From NCBI RefSeq assembly GCF_002563655.1, contig NZ_PDIY01000001.1, positions 1,150,001 to 1,214,000 on the forward strand: 64,000 nucleotides of DNA, given 5' to 3'. The stretch is from Bacillus sp. es.034 (lineage in GTDB: Bacteria; Bacillota; Bacilli; Bacillales; Bacillaceae_B). Both the position numbers and the translations under genes were made by a program. Shown piece by piece: positions 8,345 to 17,896 of the stretch. Under the pieces are notes generated by a model. The model was not told the origin of the DNA. It saw nothing but the letters and a program-made list of their open reading frames with translations, and did not search any database. Each line of letters opens with the position of its first letter. Position 1 is the stretch's first letter.

Positions 8345-9003
8345 TGAAGGACAAAAAAATCCAACTCATACTTAAACGTGTATTAGATATTGTGGTGTCA
8401 CTAATTGTACTTATTCCTTTCTTTCCTCTATGGCTATTGATTGCGTTTTTAATCAAGGTTACATCACAAGGACCAACAATGTTTCTACAAGAGAGACCAG
8501 GTCTTAACAAAAAGATATTCCAAGTGTACAAATTTAGAACAATGAAACCGGGCTCTGAAAACATGGTCAAAGGTCAAGAAGTGATGAAAGATGATGATCG
8601 AATAACCGCTATTGGTAAATTTCTAAGGAGAAGTAAATTAGATGAAATTCCTCAAGTATTGAATGTTCTTAAAGGAGAAATGAGTTTAGTAGGACCAAGA
8701 CCTGAACGGGTTTCTTCACTAGCGGACTATACAAAAGAAATTTCTAAAAGACTGAATATGAAGCCTGGACTGACGGGATTAGCTCAAGTGAGCGGGAACA
8801 TCTACCTTTCATTACAGGAAAGATATAGGTTTGATGTGTATTATGTGGAAAATTACAGCATCCTTCTAGATTTGAAGATTATTCTCAGGACTGTGGGAGT
8901 TGTCTTATTTGGTGAAGACAGGTACGTCGATAAAAGGTTAGTTGATCTTAAAAAAGGTGTTAATGAAGCGGCTGTTACTAAAGAGGAGACTATTTCAAAA
9001 TGA
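8344..9003 (+). CDS. Sugar transferase (polyprenyl-phosphate phosphoglycosyl transferase, EpsL/WcaJ type)
   Basis: It has one N-terminal hydrophobic re-entrant segment (about 12-38) and then the family signatures FQVYKFRTM, KLDEIPQ and MSLVGPRP. These are the core of monotopic phosphoglycosyl transferases (219 residues, small form). The enzyme loads the first sugar-1-phosphate of the repeat onto undecaprenyl phosphate and starts unit assembly. With epsC upstream and a reductase next door, a QuiNAc-like first sugar is plausible. It overlaps both neighbours by 1-4 bases, so all three are translationally coupled. Confidence 0.92.
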   Translation: MKDKKIQLILKRVLDIVVSLIVLIPFFPLWLLIAFLIKVTSQGPTMFLQERPGLNKKIFQVYKFRTMKPGSENMVKGQEVMKDDDRITAIGKFLRRSKLDEIPQVLNVLKGEMSLVGPRPERVSSLADYTKEISKRLNMKPGLTGLAQVSGNIYLSLQERYRFDVYYVENYSILLDLKIILRTVGVVLFGEDRYVDKRLVDLKKGVNEAAVTKEETISK

Positions 9004-9869
9004 AAAAGATACTTGTAACAGGAGCTAATAGTTATGTAGGTACTTCATTTATCAAATGGTTATCTCTATATCCTGATAAATATAGTATTGATACTATTAG
9101 CCTGAGAGATAACCATTGGAAAGAGACTTCTTTTGAAGGTTATGATGTGGTGCTTCATACGGTGGGAATTGCACATGTTGATTCGAATCCAGACCCTAGA
9201 ATGGAACAACAATACTATAAAGTAAATCGAGATTTAACCATACAAGCAGCTCAAAAGGCGAAAATTGAAGGTGTTAAACAGTTTGTTTTTTTAAGTAGCA
9301 TTATCGTTTACGGTGATAGTAGTAAAATTAATAAAACAAGAGTTATCACTGAAGAAACGGTACCGACCCCTGCTAACTTCTATGGAAATAGTAAGTTGCT
9401 AGCTGAGAAAGGTATTATCCCCTTAGAAGACAATAACTTTAGAATTGCCATAATTCGACCTCCTATGATCTATGGAAAAGGATCAAAAGGTAATTATCCA
9501 AAACTAGCAAAAGCAGCTCAGAAGTTACCTTTATTTCCAGACATTCAGAATCAGCGTAGCATGCTACATATAGATAATTTATGCGAATTCTTACGTCTAT
9601 TAATCGACAACAATGATAGGGGAATATTTTTTCCGCAAAATGCTGAATATGTAAAGACTAGTGAAATGGTTAAATTAATTGGAAAAGCTCATGGCAGGAA
9701 GATTAGGTTAACTAAAATATTCAATCCTGTTATCGGGTTAATGGGTGGAAGAATAGAGATTATTAATAAAGTGTTTGGAAATTTAATTTATGATCGAAAT
9801 CTAAGTTCTTATAAAGAAAACTATAGAATCAGAGATTTACAAGAATCAATTATAAGGACTGAAAAATAG
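9000..9869 (+). CDS. NAD-dependent epimerase/dehydratase, likely 4-keto-sugar reductase (WbpV-like)
   Basis: An extended SDR of 289 residues with N-terminal TGANSYVGTSF in place of TGxxGxxG, catalytic Ser in FLSSI, and YGNSK as the YxxxK motif. Small proteins of this kind sit beside phosphoglycosyl transferases in O-antigen and capsule loci. They reduce UDP-4-keto-6-deoxy-HexNAc (the EpsC-type product) to UDP-QuiNAc or UDP-FucNAc. It starts with an ATGA overlap with the transferase gene. Exact stereochemistry cannot be read. Confidence 0.8.
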   Translation: MKKILVTGANSYVGTSFIKWLSLYPDKYSIDTISLRDNHWKETSFEGYDVVLHTVGIAHVDSNPDPRMEQQYYKVNRDLTIQAAQKAKIEGVKQFVFLSSIIVYGDSSKINKTRVITEETVPTPANFYGNSKLLAEKGIIPLEDNNFRIAIIRPPMIYGKGSKGNYPKLAKAAQKLPLFPDIQNQRSMLHIDNLCEFLRLLIDNNDRGIFFPQNAEYVKTSEMVKLIGKAHGRKIRLTKIFNPVIGLMGGRIEIINKVFGNLIYDRNLSSYKENYRIRDLQESIIRTEK

Positions 9870-9899
9870 AAATTATTATAGATTAAGGACTGTGAAATA

Positions 9900-10772
9900 A
9901 TGGCTGACTTAACCGCAATTATATTAACAAAAAATGAAAGTAAAAATATAGTAGCATGTTTAGATTCAATAAAAGATTTCGCTATAAGAGCAGTAGTTGT
10001 CGATAGTGGCAGCACCGATAATACTGTTGAGTTGGCAAAGTCTTGTGGAGCAGATGTTTATTACAATGAATTTGAATACTACGCCCGGCAGTTTAACTGG
10101 GGAATTGATAATACTAATATTAACACAAAATGGATTCTTCGATTAGATGCTGATGAAAGGTTCACGCCTGAGTTGTGCAAAGAAGCAGAAACTTTAATGA
10201 GCAAACACGGTGAAGATGATATCAACGGAATAACAATGGAAGCGTGGTTATACTTTTTAGGTAAACGACTAAAATATGGTGCTAGTAAAAAGAGGAAACT
10301 TATGATCTTTAAGAGGGGAATTGGACGGATAGAAGATCGAAAGAGGGACGCACATAGCGTATTAGAGTATGGTCAATCTGTTTCTTTAAAAGAGCGTTTT
10401 ATTCACCATGATTTTAAAGATGTTAATAGTTTTATTACAAAATATAATTATTATGCTACTCGGGAAATGGAAGATTATTTAGCCTATAAAAAAGGAAACT
10501 CTAGTGAAATCCAAACAGATGAAAAGATTCAAAGTACAAGAAAGAAAAAGTTCGGGTTATATTATAAGGCACCAAAGTTTCTTAGGGCTTGGTTATGGTT
10601 TGCATATAATTATTACTTAAGACTTGGGTTCTTAGATGGTAAAGAAGGATATATATATCATTATTTTGAATGCTATTGGTATAGGTATTTAGTCGATGCA
10701 AAAATTTTCGAGTTCGAGAATCTCGATCAAGGTATTACACAAAGCCAAACTTTACAAGATAAGAAAATATAG
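9900..10772 (+). CDS. Glycosyltransferase family 2 (WaaE/KdtX-like)
   Basis: This GT-A fold enzyme begins with the nucleotide-sugar binding strand TAIILTKNESKNI. VVVDSGSTDNT and the metal-binding LDADERF come next, the order typical of the WaaE/KdtX group of GT2 enzymes. The C-terminal third has aromatic and basic segments (FLRAWLWFAYNYY) that may rest on the membrane. It adds one sugar to the lipid-linked repeat; donor and linkage are not predictable. The gap to the reductase gene is 30 bases. Confidence 0.88.
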   Translation: MADLTAIILTKNESKNIVACLDSIKDFAIRAVVVDSGSTDNTVELAKSCGADVYYNEFEYYARQFNWGIDNTNINTKWILRLDADERFTPELCKEAETLMSKHGEDDINGITMEAWLYFLGKRLKYGASKKRKLMIFKRGIGRIEDRKRDAHSVLEYGQSVSLKERFIHHDFKDVNSFITKYNYYATREMEDYLAYKKGNSSEIQTDEKIQSTRKKKFGLYYKAPKFLRAWLWFAYNYYLRLGFLDGKEGYIYHYFECYWYRYLVDAKIFEFENLDQGITQSQTLQDKKI

Positions 10773-10807
10773 CTTAGGAATACCAAGGATACGGGAGGAT
10801 AATTAAA

Positions 10808-12076
10808 ATGATTGAAAGAGTAGAAAAGGTTGTTCATGGATTATTAATAAAGCACCCACTTATACGGAGAGCAGTTAAACGTACATATCATTTAGGAATG
10901 TATATAATTTCTCCAAAAATAAAGTACGAGGGTGAATTAAAGAGAGTATCACCAAATGATGATTATGAGTATTTCTTTGGATATTATGACAAATCACCAT
11001 GGGACAAATCTGACAGATTTATGTTGTGTCTACGAGTGAAAAATTCACATTCCTCAGTTGCTCCAGATGAAAAAGCTGAAATTATTTTGATTGATACTAA
11101 GGATAATAACTCTTTTCGGAAAATTGCTGAAACAAATGCATGGAATGTTCAACAAGGATGTATGCTTCAATGGTTAGGGCCTGATCATTCAAGGAAAGTT
11201 CTTTACAATGACTATCGTAACGGAAACTACTGCACTGTCATTTTAGATATATATAGTGATGAAGAACAAGTTATAAATATGCCCGTGTATAGTGTATCTG
11301 AAGCAGGGGATTTTGCTCTTTCTCTAGATTTTTCAAGATTGCATAGTATGCGGCCAGGATACGGTTATTCTAACAAGGAAAATAGTACAAAAGGCCAAAA
11401 GTGCCCAGATACAGCATGTATTTGGAAAATTAATCTCAAAGATGGAGATATAACTCCTTTGCTGAAATATACTGACTTTGCGAACTTTGAACCTAGAAAA
11501 GAAATGGAAAATGCGGAGCATAAAGTTAATCACATTATGATAAATCCTTCAGGAACTAGATTCATGGTTCTTCATAGATGGTATTTAAATAATATTAAAT
11601 ACTCTCGTTTAGTAACCTGTAATAGTGATGGAAGTGGGCTATATAATTTAAGTGATGATAATTTCGTATCACATTGTAATTGGAAATCTGATAAAGAAAT
11701 CCTAGCGTTTTTAAATAAAAATGAATCAGGTAACGGTTATTATCTGATGAAAGATGAAACTCAAGAATGGGAGCATATGTGGCAGGAATTGACCTTAGAT
11801 GGCCACCCAAGCTATTCACCAAATGGTGAAAGTGTTGTTACAGATACCTATCCAAACCGTCAGCGACTATCCTCCCTATATCTGATAAAAGGAAATAAAG
11901 TAAAAAGAATTTCGCGTGTTTTTTCCCCGTTTAAATATGATAATGATGTAAGGTGTGATCTTCACCCCAGATGGAATAGAAAAGGGGATATGATTAGTAT
12001 TGATTCAGTATATGAAGGAAAACGTGGCCTTTATATAATCAGCGTTAAGGGAGATGCAAATAGTGCCAAAGTCTAA
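10808..12076 (+). CDS. TolB/WD40-like beta-propeller protein of the polysaccharide locus
   Basis: A 422-residue soluble protein without signal peptide. After a basic N-terminus it has the block FFGYYDKSPWD and repeated propeller-blade patterns (MLQWLGPD; HPRWNRKGDMISIDS near the end). Similar proteins occur among glycosyltransferase genes of capsule loci, but I know of no established reaction for them. It could be a scaffold for assembly enzymes or an enzyme on the propeller fold. The next gene starts inside its 3' end, which binds it to the locus. Confidence 0.6.
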   Translation: MIERVEKVVHGLLIKHPLIRRAVKRTYHLGMYIISPKIKYEGELKRVSPNDDYEYFFGYYDKSPWDKSDRFMLCLRVKNSHSSVAPDEKAEIILIDTKDNNSFRKIAETNAWNVQQGCMLQWLGPDHSRKVLYNDYRNGNYCTVILDIYSDEEQVINMPVYSVSEAGDFALSLDFSRLHSMRPGYGYSNKENSTKGQKCPDTACIWKINLKDGDITPLLKYTDFANFEPRKEMENAEHKVNHIMINPSGTRFMVLHRWYLNNIKYSRLVTCNSDGSGLYNLSDDNFVSHCNWKSDKEILAFLNKNESGNGYYLMKDETQEWEHMWQELTLDGHPSYSPNGESVVTDTYPNRQRLSSLYLIKGNKVKRISRVFSPFKYDNDVRCDLHPRWNRKGDMISIDSVYEGKRGLYIISVKGDANSAKV

Positions 12077-13190
12077 AATAGTTTACTTATTAACTCGTTG
12101 TAAAAATGCGGGTCCGATAAAACAAACTGCAAATATAATAAAATATCTCGATAGGGAAAGATTCGAACCGGTGTTAATAACAATGTTTCCTGAGGTGAAA
12201 AATGATTCTCTATTCGAAATATATAAAGCCCAGAATGTAGAATATCATTGTATGAATAGTAATAAAAAGGAAGTACTTCTAAATGGCGGAAAGAAGATTA
12301 AGGAGTTATTGAACAAAATAAAACCGGATGTTGTTCATTCGGTTGGTATGGCTCCCTATAAGCTAGCAATTCAATATAATTCATGTAAACACTTGGTTAC
12401 ATTAAGAAATTATGTTTATGAAGATTACCCTGCAAAATATGGGAAACTATTAGGGACTATCATGGCTACATTAGACATGAGGCAAATCCAGCGTGGTGGA
12501 AGTATTGTTACTTGTTCTGAAAGTCTTTCAAATATTTATAAAGCTAAGAAAAATATTCAATTACCTTTTATAAGAAATGGTGTTGACTTGATAGATTACA
12601 AAAAAACTAGTGAAAGCATTCGAAGTGAGATGCGAGAAAAGCTGTCGCTACCACAGGACAAAAAGATTGCTGTATACACGGGTCAATTTTTAGAAAGGAA
12701 AAATCAAAAATTTGCTATTGAAGGAATTTTATCCAGTAAATTAAAAGAGGACATTTGTTTAGTTTTAATTGGTGCAGGAAAAAATTTAGAAATTTTAAGA
12801 AATCAGTATAAAGAAAATGCAAATGTCATTTTTACTGGTCAACAAAGCAATGTTGAAGAATATTTACAAGCAGCTGATTTTTATGTATCTACAAGTAAAT
12901 CGGAAGGAATGCCTAATGGTGTATTGGAAGCAATGGCGGTGGGTTTGCCCGTTTTACTATCAGATATCTTGCAACACAAAGAAATAGTGGAAATCAATGA
13001 AAGGGTTGGTAGACTATATAGCAGTGGTAATCTTTTAAGCTTTGAAAAATCGCTGAGTGAATTGCTGGCTATGGACCTATATAAGTCAGGTAATGAAAGT
13101 TATGAGGTTGTTAATAATCATTTAAACGCCGAACTGATGAGTCGTTCCTATCAGAAGAAGTATTCATCTATATTACATGAAAGGGGTTGA
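12063..13190 (+). CDS. Glycosyltransferase family 4 (GT-B fold)
   Basis: It has the GT4 C-terminal signature SEGMPNGVLEAMAVGLPVL (the EX7E motif) and the preceding VIFTGQQSNVEEYLQAADFY block. The N-terminal acceptor domain is also typical. AAGGGAG at 12047-12053 favours GTG 12063 (9-base spacing, 375 residues) over the abutting ATG 12054. Either start overlaps the propeller gene. It transfers one sugar of the repeat from a nucleotide donor; specificity is unknown. Confidence 0.88.
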   Translation: MPKSKIVYLLTRCKNAGPIKQTANIIKYLDRERFEPVLITMFPEVKNDSLFEIYKAQNVEYHCMNSNKKEVLLNGGKKIKELLNKIKPDVVHSVGMAPYKLAIQYNSCKHLVTLRNYVYEDYPAKYGKLLGTIMATLDMRQIQRGGSIVTCSESLSNIYKAKKNIQLPFIRNGVDLIDYKKTSESIRSEMREKLSLPQDKKIAVYTGQFLERKNQKFAIEGILSSKLKEDICLVLIGAGKNLEILRNQYKENANVIFTGQQSNVEEYLQAADFYVSTSKSEGMPNGVLEAMAVGLPVLLSDILQHKEIVEINERVGRLYSSGNLLSFEKSLSELLAMDLYKSGNESYEVVNNHLNAELMSRSYQKKYSSILHERG

Positions 13191-13195
13191 TCCTC

Positions 13196-14098
13196 TTGGC
13201 TAATGATAGAAAAATAATTAAAATTCTTCAAAACCCTGGAAATATGTTATTTTCTCTTGGGTATAGAGGTTTTTTTAATTGGATGCCAGATAAATTTTAT
13301 TTAAAGATGATTTACAGATCCAGACTCAAAAGGAAATTAAACTTAAAAGCTCCAAAAACTTATAATGAAAAATTACAATGGCTAAAACTACATGATAAAA
13401 ATCCGGCATATACTAAATTGGTTGATAAGTATGAGGTTAGAAAATATATTAAACATGAGATTGGAGAAGAATATTTAGTACCTTTGTTAGGGGTTTACGA
13501 GGATGTTGATCAGATAGAGTTTAATTCCTTGCCTGAGAAGTTTGTATTAAAATGTACTCATGATTCAGGTGGGGTAATTGTTTGTACCGACAAGTCTGTG
13601 TTAAATATTCAGGAAGTAAAGAAACAGTTAAAAGAAAGAATGAAAAAAAACTACTATTGGTCGGGAAGGGAAAATCCATACAAAGAAATAAAGCCGAGAA
13701 TAATCGTTGAAAAATTTATGATGGATAAAAAAGAGGAAGAACTAAAAGATTATAAATTCTTCTGTTTTAATGGAGAGCCAAAAGCCTTATTTATAGCTTC
13801 GGAACGCAGTACAGGAAATACAAAGTTTGATTTTTTTGATATGGATTTTAATCATCTCCCTTTTATGCAACATTACCCTAATTCAAATAATGATATTAAA
13901 AAACCATCGAGGTTTGATGAAATGATAGAGTTATCAAAGGCTCTTTCCAAAAGATTTCCTCATGTTAGAATTGATTTTTACGAGGTGAATGGAAGATTAT
14001 ATTTCGGAGAATATACATTTTACCATTTTAGTGGATTCAGGAGATTTGAACCAGAAAGATATGATAAGTTGTTTGGTGATTGGCTTCAATTAGAATGA
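13196..14098 (+). CDS. TupA-like ATP-grasp enzyme
   Basis: The order YNEKLQWLKLHD, KYEVRKYI, FVLKCTHDSGG and PRIIVEKFM is characteristic of the TupA-like ATP-grasp family, named after the teichuronopeptide gene tupA of an alkaliphilic Bacillus. ATP-grasp enzymes join a carboxylate to an amine through an acyl phosphate. In a locus making uronic acids this could attach amino acids to a sugar carboxylate. The TTG at 13196 is 8 bases from AAAGGGG and preferred over the overlapping TTG at 13187 (300 residues). No glycosyltransferase motif is visible, although such proteins are often labelled so. Confidence 0.82.
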   Translation: MANDRKIIKILQNPGNMLFSLGYRGFFNWMPDKFYLKMIYRSRLKRKLNLKAPKTYNEKLQWLKLHDKNPAYTKLVDKYEVRKYIKHEIGEEYLVPLLGVYEDVDQIEFNSLPEKFVLKCTHDSGGVIVCTDKSVLNIQEVKKQLKERMKKNYYWSGRENPYKEIKPRIIVEKFMMDKKEEELKDYKFFCFNGEPKALFIASERSTGNTKFDFFDMDFNHLPFMQHYPNSNNDIKKPSRFDEMIELSKALSKRFPHVRIDFYEVNGRLYFGEYTFYHFSGFRRFEPERYDKLFGDWLQLE

Positions 14099-14165
14099 AC
14101 TAAATCTTCTATTTGAGCTGTTAAATGCCCCCTTTATTTATCTTATCCATGGGAGGATGTAAATT

Positions 14166-15104
14166 GTGAAGTTGGTTTCAGTCATAATTACTACTCATAA
14201 AGGTAGTGAATATATTCAACGTGCAATAGAGAGTGTATTGAGTCAAGAGTATAAGAATATCGAATTAATTGTGGTAGATGATAATGGGATTGACTCTCAT
14301 GAACAGAAAAAAACTTATGAAACAATTGAACAGTATTTAACTGACAAAAGGGTTAAATATATTGCACATGAAGTAAATATTAATGGAGCTGCCGCAAGGA
14401 ATACTGGTTTCAAAGGATCAAAAGGAGAGTATATTACCTTTTTAGATGACGATGACTTTTATTTTCCACAGAAGATTAGTGCACAAGTAAAAACTTTAGA
14501 GGAACTTGATGAAACTTGGGGGATGGCCTATTGCTCAGTACTCATTAGGTATGGTAATGGGAAAACCGTTATACGCAAATCCAGAAAAAGCGGTGAATTG
14601 TTATTTGATTTATTGGTTCATAGCACTGTTATTGGTTCTGATTCTCTTCTTATAAGACGGGGTGCTTATGAAAAGTTAAATGGCTTTGATGAATCCTTTT
14701 TCAGGCACCAAGATTATGAATTTACTGCACGAGTGGCAGCAAATTTTAAAGTGGTAGCAGTTCCAGTTGTTGGCTTTGAATATAATAAAACAACGAACAG
14801 AAATGATCCAAGAACTATTGAGATTGCACAAGAATATAGAAGGCACTATATAGATAAAATGATTCCTTATATAAAAACTTTAAGTAAAAAAAAGCAGTAT
14901 ATCGTTATATATTCTAATGCTTTAGAAGTAACTTCCTTTTATTTAAGAAAGGGAGAACTAAGAAAATTTCTCCAACAATTTGTTGACTATACCTCACGGT
15001 GGGTAAAATGTATTAGCCTAACTGCTATTTTTAGTATGCTTTACTTAAAAGCAAAACATAGATTTAAAAGGCAGTTACAATTGATTTTTGCAAAAAAAGG
15101 ATGA
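14166..15104 (+). CDS. Glycosyltransferase family 2
   Basis: A classical GT2 N-terminus (VSVIITTHKGSEYIQRAIES) is followed by ELIVVDDNG, the acceptor-side GAAARNTGF block and the metal site FLDDDDFY. A His-rich block near 190 (FRHQDYEF) matches the catalytic-base region. The C-terminal 80 residues are basic and contain hydrophobic stretches that could bind the membrane. The GTG start has GGGAGG 9 bases upstream. It is the third glycosyltransferase here; with the initiating transferase this suggests a repeat of about four sugars. Confidence 0.9.
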   Translation: MKLVSVIITTHKGSEYIQRAIESVLSQEYKNIELIVVDDNGIDSHEQKKTYETIEQYLTDKRVKYIAHEVNINGAAARNTGFKGSKGEYITFLDDDDFYFPQKISAQVKTLEELDETWGMAYCSVLIRYGNGKTVIRKSRKSGELLFDLLVHSTVIGSDSLLIRRGAYEKLNGFDESFFRHQDYEFTARVAANFKVVAVPVVGFEYNKTTNRNDPRTIEIAQEYRRHYIDKMIPYIKTLSKKKQYIVIYSNALEVTSFYLRKGELRKFLQQFVDYTSRWVKCISLTAIFSMLYLKAKHRFKRQLQLIFAKKG

Positions 15105-15158
15105 ATGTATTCTCAATATAGGTTCGTTCAACATCATAATTTAAGAAGGAGCATGCAA

Positions 15159-16355
15159 TTGAGAACTCTAAATAAAAAAGGGTTAGACATGTATCTATTT
15201 TTGATTTTACTAATTCCACATGTTCAACCTGCATTTTTTGGAACAATTGAATGGATGGAATCCCTTTACAATTTGGGAAGGGTTACTTCAGGGCTTATTA
15301 TTATACTAATCTATATAAATCATGATAAAACCACCAAATTAATGCTAATTGTTATTATGTTTCAGCTTGCTTTACTTATACCTACTATATATAACAATGG
15401 CAACTTCATTTCACTACTAATAACTTCTTCATCTGTCATTGCTCTTTGTATGTTAGTAGAAATTTATATTAAAAAAAATGCTTTAGCTATGCTTGACGGT
15501 ATGAACATTTTATTTGAATTGTTAATATATGCAAACTTCATTATTATGTTATTGTTTCCAAAAGGGATACATACAGTTGATATAGATGTATATTATTTAT
15601 TTGGAGGAACGAATGTTGCTATCCGAATGATTTTACCCGGAGTTTGTGTATCACTATTAAGATCATATTTTCGTTTTGGCAAAATCACATTTAGAAGTTT
15701 TTTAGTTGTGATCACTACAGCAGCAACAGTTACTATCACATGGTCAGTTACTGCTATGGTAGGATTTTCTATAGTAATTATTTTTAGTATATTTTACCGT
15801 AATAGACCATTTCCTGCTTTTTTTAATTATTTTAGTAATTGGTTCGTATCGGTTTTATTCATGGTTCTTGTAGTTATCTTTAGAATGCAGGATTTATTTG
15901 CAACAATAATTACTGATATATTTGATAAAAGTCTTACGTTCACTGGTAGAACTAGATTGTGGGATAATGCTTTATATTATATTCAGAAGTCTCCAGTATG
16001 GGGTTGGGGAGTGGAAAATAAAATATTAGTTGGACAAAAGGTTGGAAATCAAAATGGATCACATGATTATTATCTCGATATATTATATCGTGGTGGATTT
16101 ATCCTTCTCACTCTATTAGTCATAATAATTGTGATTGTTGGTAAAAAGATATTAAAAAACCAAAGTAATAGATTTTCACAAATTATAACCATAATAATAA
16201 CTTCCTATTTTATTATGTGGATTTTCGAACCCTTTTATAATCAAGAAGCACTAATGTTTGCTGTATTTTTTATGGGATACCATGTAGATAGTATAATTAA
16301 ACATCACAAAAACTATCGAGAAGTAAGGGATGTAAGAATGTTGAAATGCAATTGA
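15159..16355 (+). CDS. O-antigen/capsule polymerase (Wzy-like)
   Basis: An integral membrane protein with about ten or more hydrophobic helices. A large loop before the last helices contains FTGRTRLWDNALYYI and SPVWGWGVEN, the pattern of the O-antigen ligase/polymerase (Wzy_C/RfaL) family. It joins lipid-linked repeats on the outer face of the membrane. AAGGAG at 15146-15151 fits the TTG at 15159 best; the frame is open back to 15105, so the start is uncertain. The flippase gene follows directly. Confidence 0.83.
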   Translation: MRTLNKKGLDMYLFLILLIPHVQPAFFGTIEWMESLYNLGRVTSGLIIILIYINHDKTTKLMLIVIMFQLALLIPTIYNNGNFISLLITSSSVIALCMLVEIYIKKNALAMLDGMNILFELLIYANFIIMLLFPKGIHTVDIDVYYLFGGTNVAIRMILPGVCVSLLRSYFRFGKITFRSFLVVITTAATVTITWSVTAMVGFSIVIIFSIFYRNRPFPAFFNYFSNWFVSVLFMVLVVIFRMQDLFATIITDIFDKSLTFTGRTRLWDNALYYIQKSPVWGWGVENKILVGQKVGNQNGSHDYYLDILYRGGFILLTLLVIIIVIVGKKILKNQSNRFSQIITIIITSYFIMWIFEPFYNQEALMFAVFFMGYHVDSIIKHHKNYREVRDVRMLKCN

Positions 16356-16379
16356 ATATAAAAAAAGGAACAGATTATA

Positions 16380-17831
16380 GTGGCGAGTATAAGTAAAAAT
16401 TATTTATATAATGTAATATATCAAATTTTATTAATGATACTTCCGATAGTCACCACTCCCTATGTTGCAAGAGTTTTTGGAGCAGAAGGTGTAGGAATAA
16501 TCTCTTATACCCAATCGGTAGCAAACTATTTTCTTTTATTTGCCATGCTTGGTGTGAAAAACTATGGAAACAGGTCAGTTGCAAGGGTAAGAGATGACAA
16601 AGGTAAACTAAGTGAAACCTTTTGGAATATATACAGTCTTCAATTACTTTTAACTATTTTAGCTATTTTAGCTTACAGTATATTCATTTTCATCTCAAGT
16701 CAAAACTATAAAATGATTTTGATTATTCAAGTAATATTTATAATGTCTGCAGCTTTTGACATAAGTTGGTTTTTCTTTGGTCTAGAACATTTCAAAATTA
16801 CGGTAATACGAAATATTATCATTCGTATATTATCAGTTGTTGCCGTTTTCGCTTTTGTTAAAACTAGTGATGATCTGTGGATATATATACTAATAACTGC
16901 CGTCAGTGCACTTTTGAGTCAAATAATTGTATGGCCTTTTATAAAACAGTATATAATTTTCAAACCCCCGTCTTATCAGGAAATTGTTAAACACCTTAAG
17001 CCCAATATGGTGTTATTTATTCCAGTAGTAGCTGTGAGTATTTATAAAATTATGGCTAAAATCATGCTCGGTACAATGAGCGATATAGAACAATTGGGGT
17101 TGTATGAAAATGCAGATAAAATTATTAATATACCGCTTGGTTTAATAGTTGCATTTGGTTCTGTTATGCTTCCTAGAATGTCAAATATGGCTGCTAGAGG
17201 TCAAGTTGTTGAAAGTCAAAAGTACATTGAGAAATCAATGAACTTTATTATGTTTATAGCATTTGCGTTAGCTTTTGGCATTGCTGGAATTGCGCCTGTT
17301 TTTGCTCCACTCTTTTTTGGCTTAGAGTTTATTGAAACAGGAAAAATAATAGCAAATCTTGCTCCAACTATTATATTTATAAGTTGGGCTAATGTTATAA
17401 GAACTCAGTACCTAATACCAAACCAGCAAGATAAAGCATATATTTTATCTGTAATAATAGGTGCGTGTGTAAGTTTATTATTGAATATTATTTTAGTTCC
17501 TAAATATGCTGCTAATGGTGCGGTTATTGGTATACTAGCGGCAGAGTTTTCAGTAGCTTTTATACAAACTTTTATGGTTAGAAAGGAAATTACTATAAAG
17601 GTTTATTTAATCAAAACCTTACCCTTTTTTCTTATTGGGTTAATTATGTATTTCTTTGTGAGATTATGTGAATTAATACCAATTAACCAAATATATTTAT
17701 TATTCATTCAAGTAATAGTAGGGGCAATAATTTATATAGTGATTTCCTATATTTATTTATCTATTATAAGAGATCAAAATTTAGTTGAATTAAAACAAAA
17801 AATAACGAAAAAAAATTATAAAAAACAATAA
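16380..17831 (+). CDS. Oligosaccharide flippase (Wzx, MATE/MOP superfamily)
   Basis: 483 residues with 12-14 predicted membrane helices. The N-terminal pattern NYLYNVIYQILLMILPIVT plus YVARVFGAEGVGIISY is diagnostic of polysaccharide transporter (PST/Wzx) flippases. It moves undecaprenyl-linked repeats across the membrane for Wzy. The GTG start at 16380 follows AAAAAGGAA. Its presence with Wzy and the Wzz/BY-kinase pair shows a Wzx/Wzy-dependent pathway. Confidence 0.92.
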   Translation: MASISKNYLYNVIYQILLMILPIVTTPYVARVFGAEGVGIISYTQSVANYFLLFAMLGVKNYGNRSVARVRDDKGKLSETFWNIYSLQLLLTILAILAYSIFIFISSQNYKMILIIQVIFIMSAAFDISWFFFGLEHFKITVIRNIIIRILSVVAVFAFVKTSDDLWIYILITAVSALLSQIIVWPFIKQYIIFKPPSYQEIVKHLKPNMVLFIPVVAVSIYKIMAKIMLGTMSDIEQLGLYENADKIINIPLGLIVAFGSVMLPRMSNMAARGQVVESQKYIEKSMNFIMFIAFALAFGIAGIAPVFAPLFFGLEFIETGKIIANLAPTIIFISWANVIRTQYLIPNQQDKAYILSVIIGACVSLLLNIILVPKYAANGAVIGILAAEFSVAFIQTFMVRKEITIKVYLIKTLPFFLIGLIMYFFVRLCELIPINQIYLLFIQVIVGAIIYIVISYIYLSIIRDQNLVELKQKITKKNYKKQ

Positions 17832-17896
17832 TAATATTTTAATCATTGTTTAAGTAAGTAGAAAAATAATTACCAAATAATTTTTGGAGTGATTTT

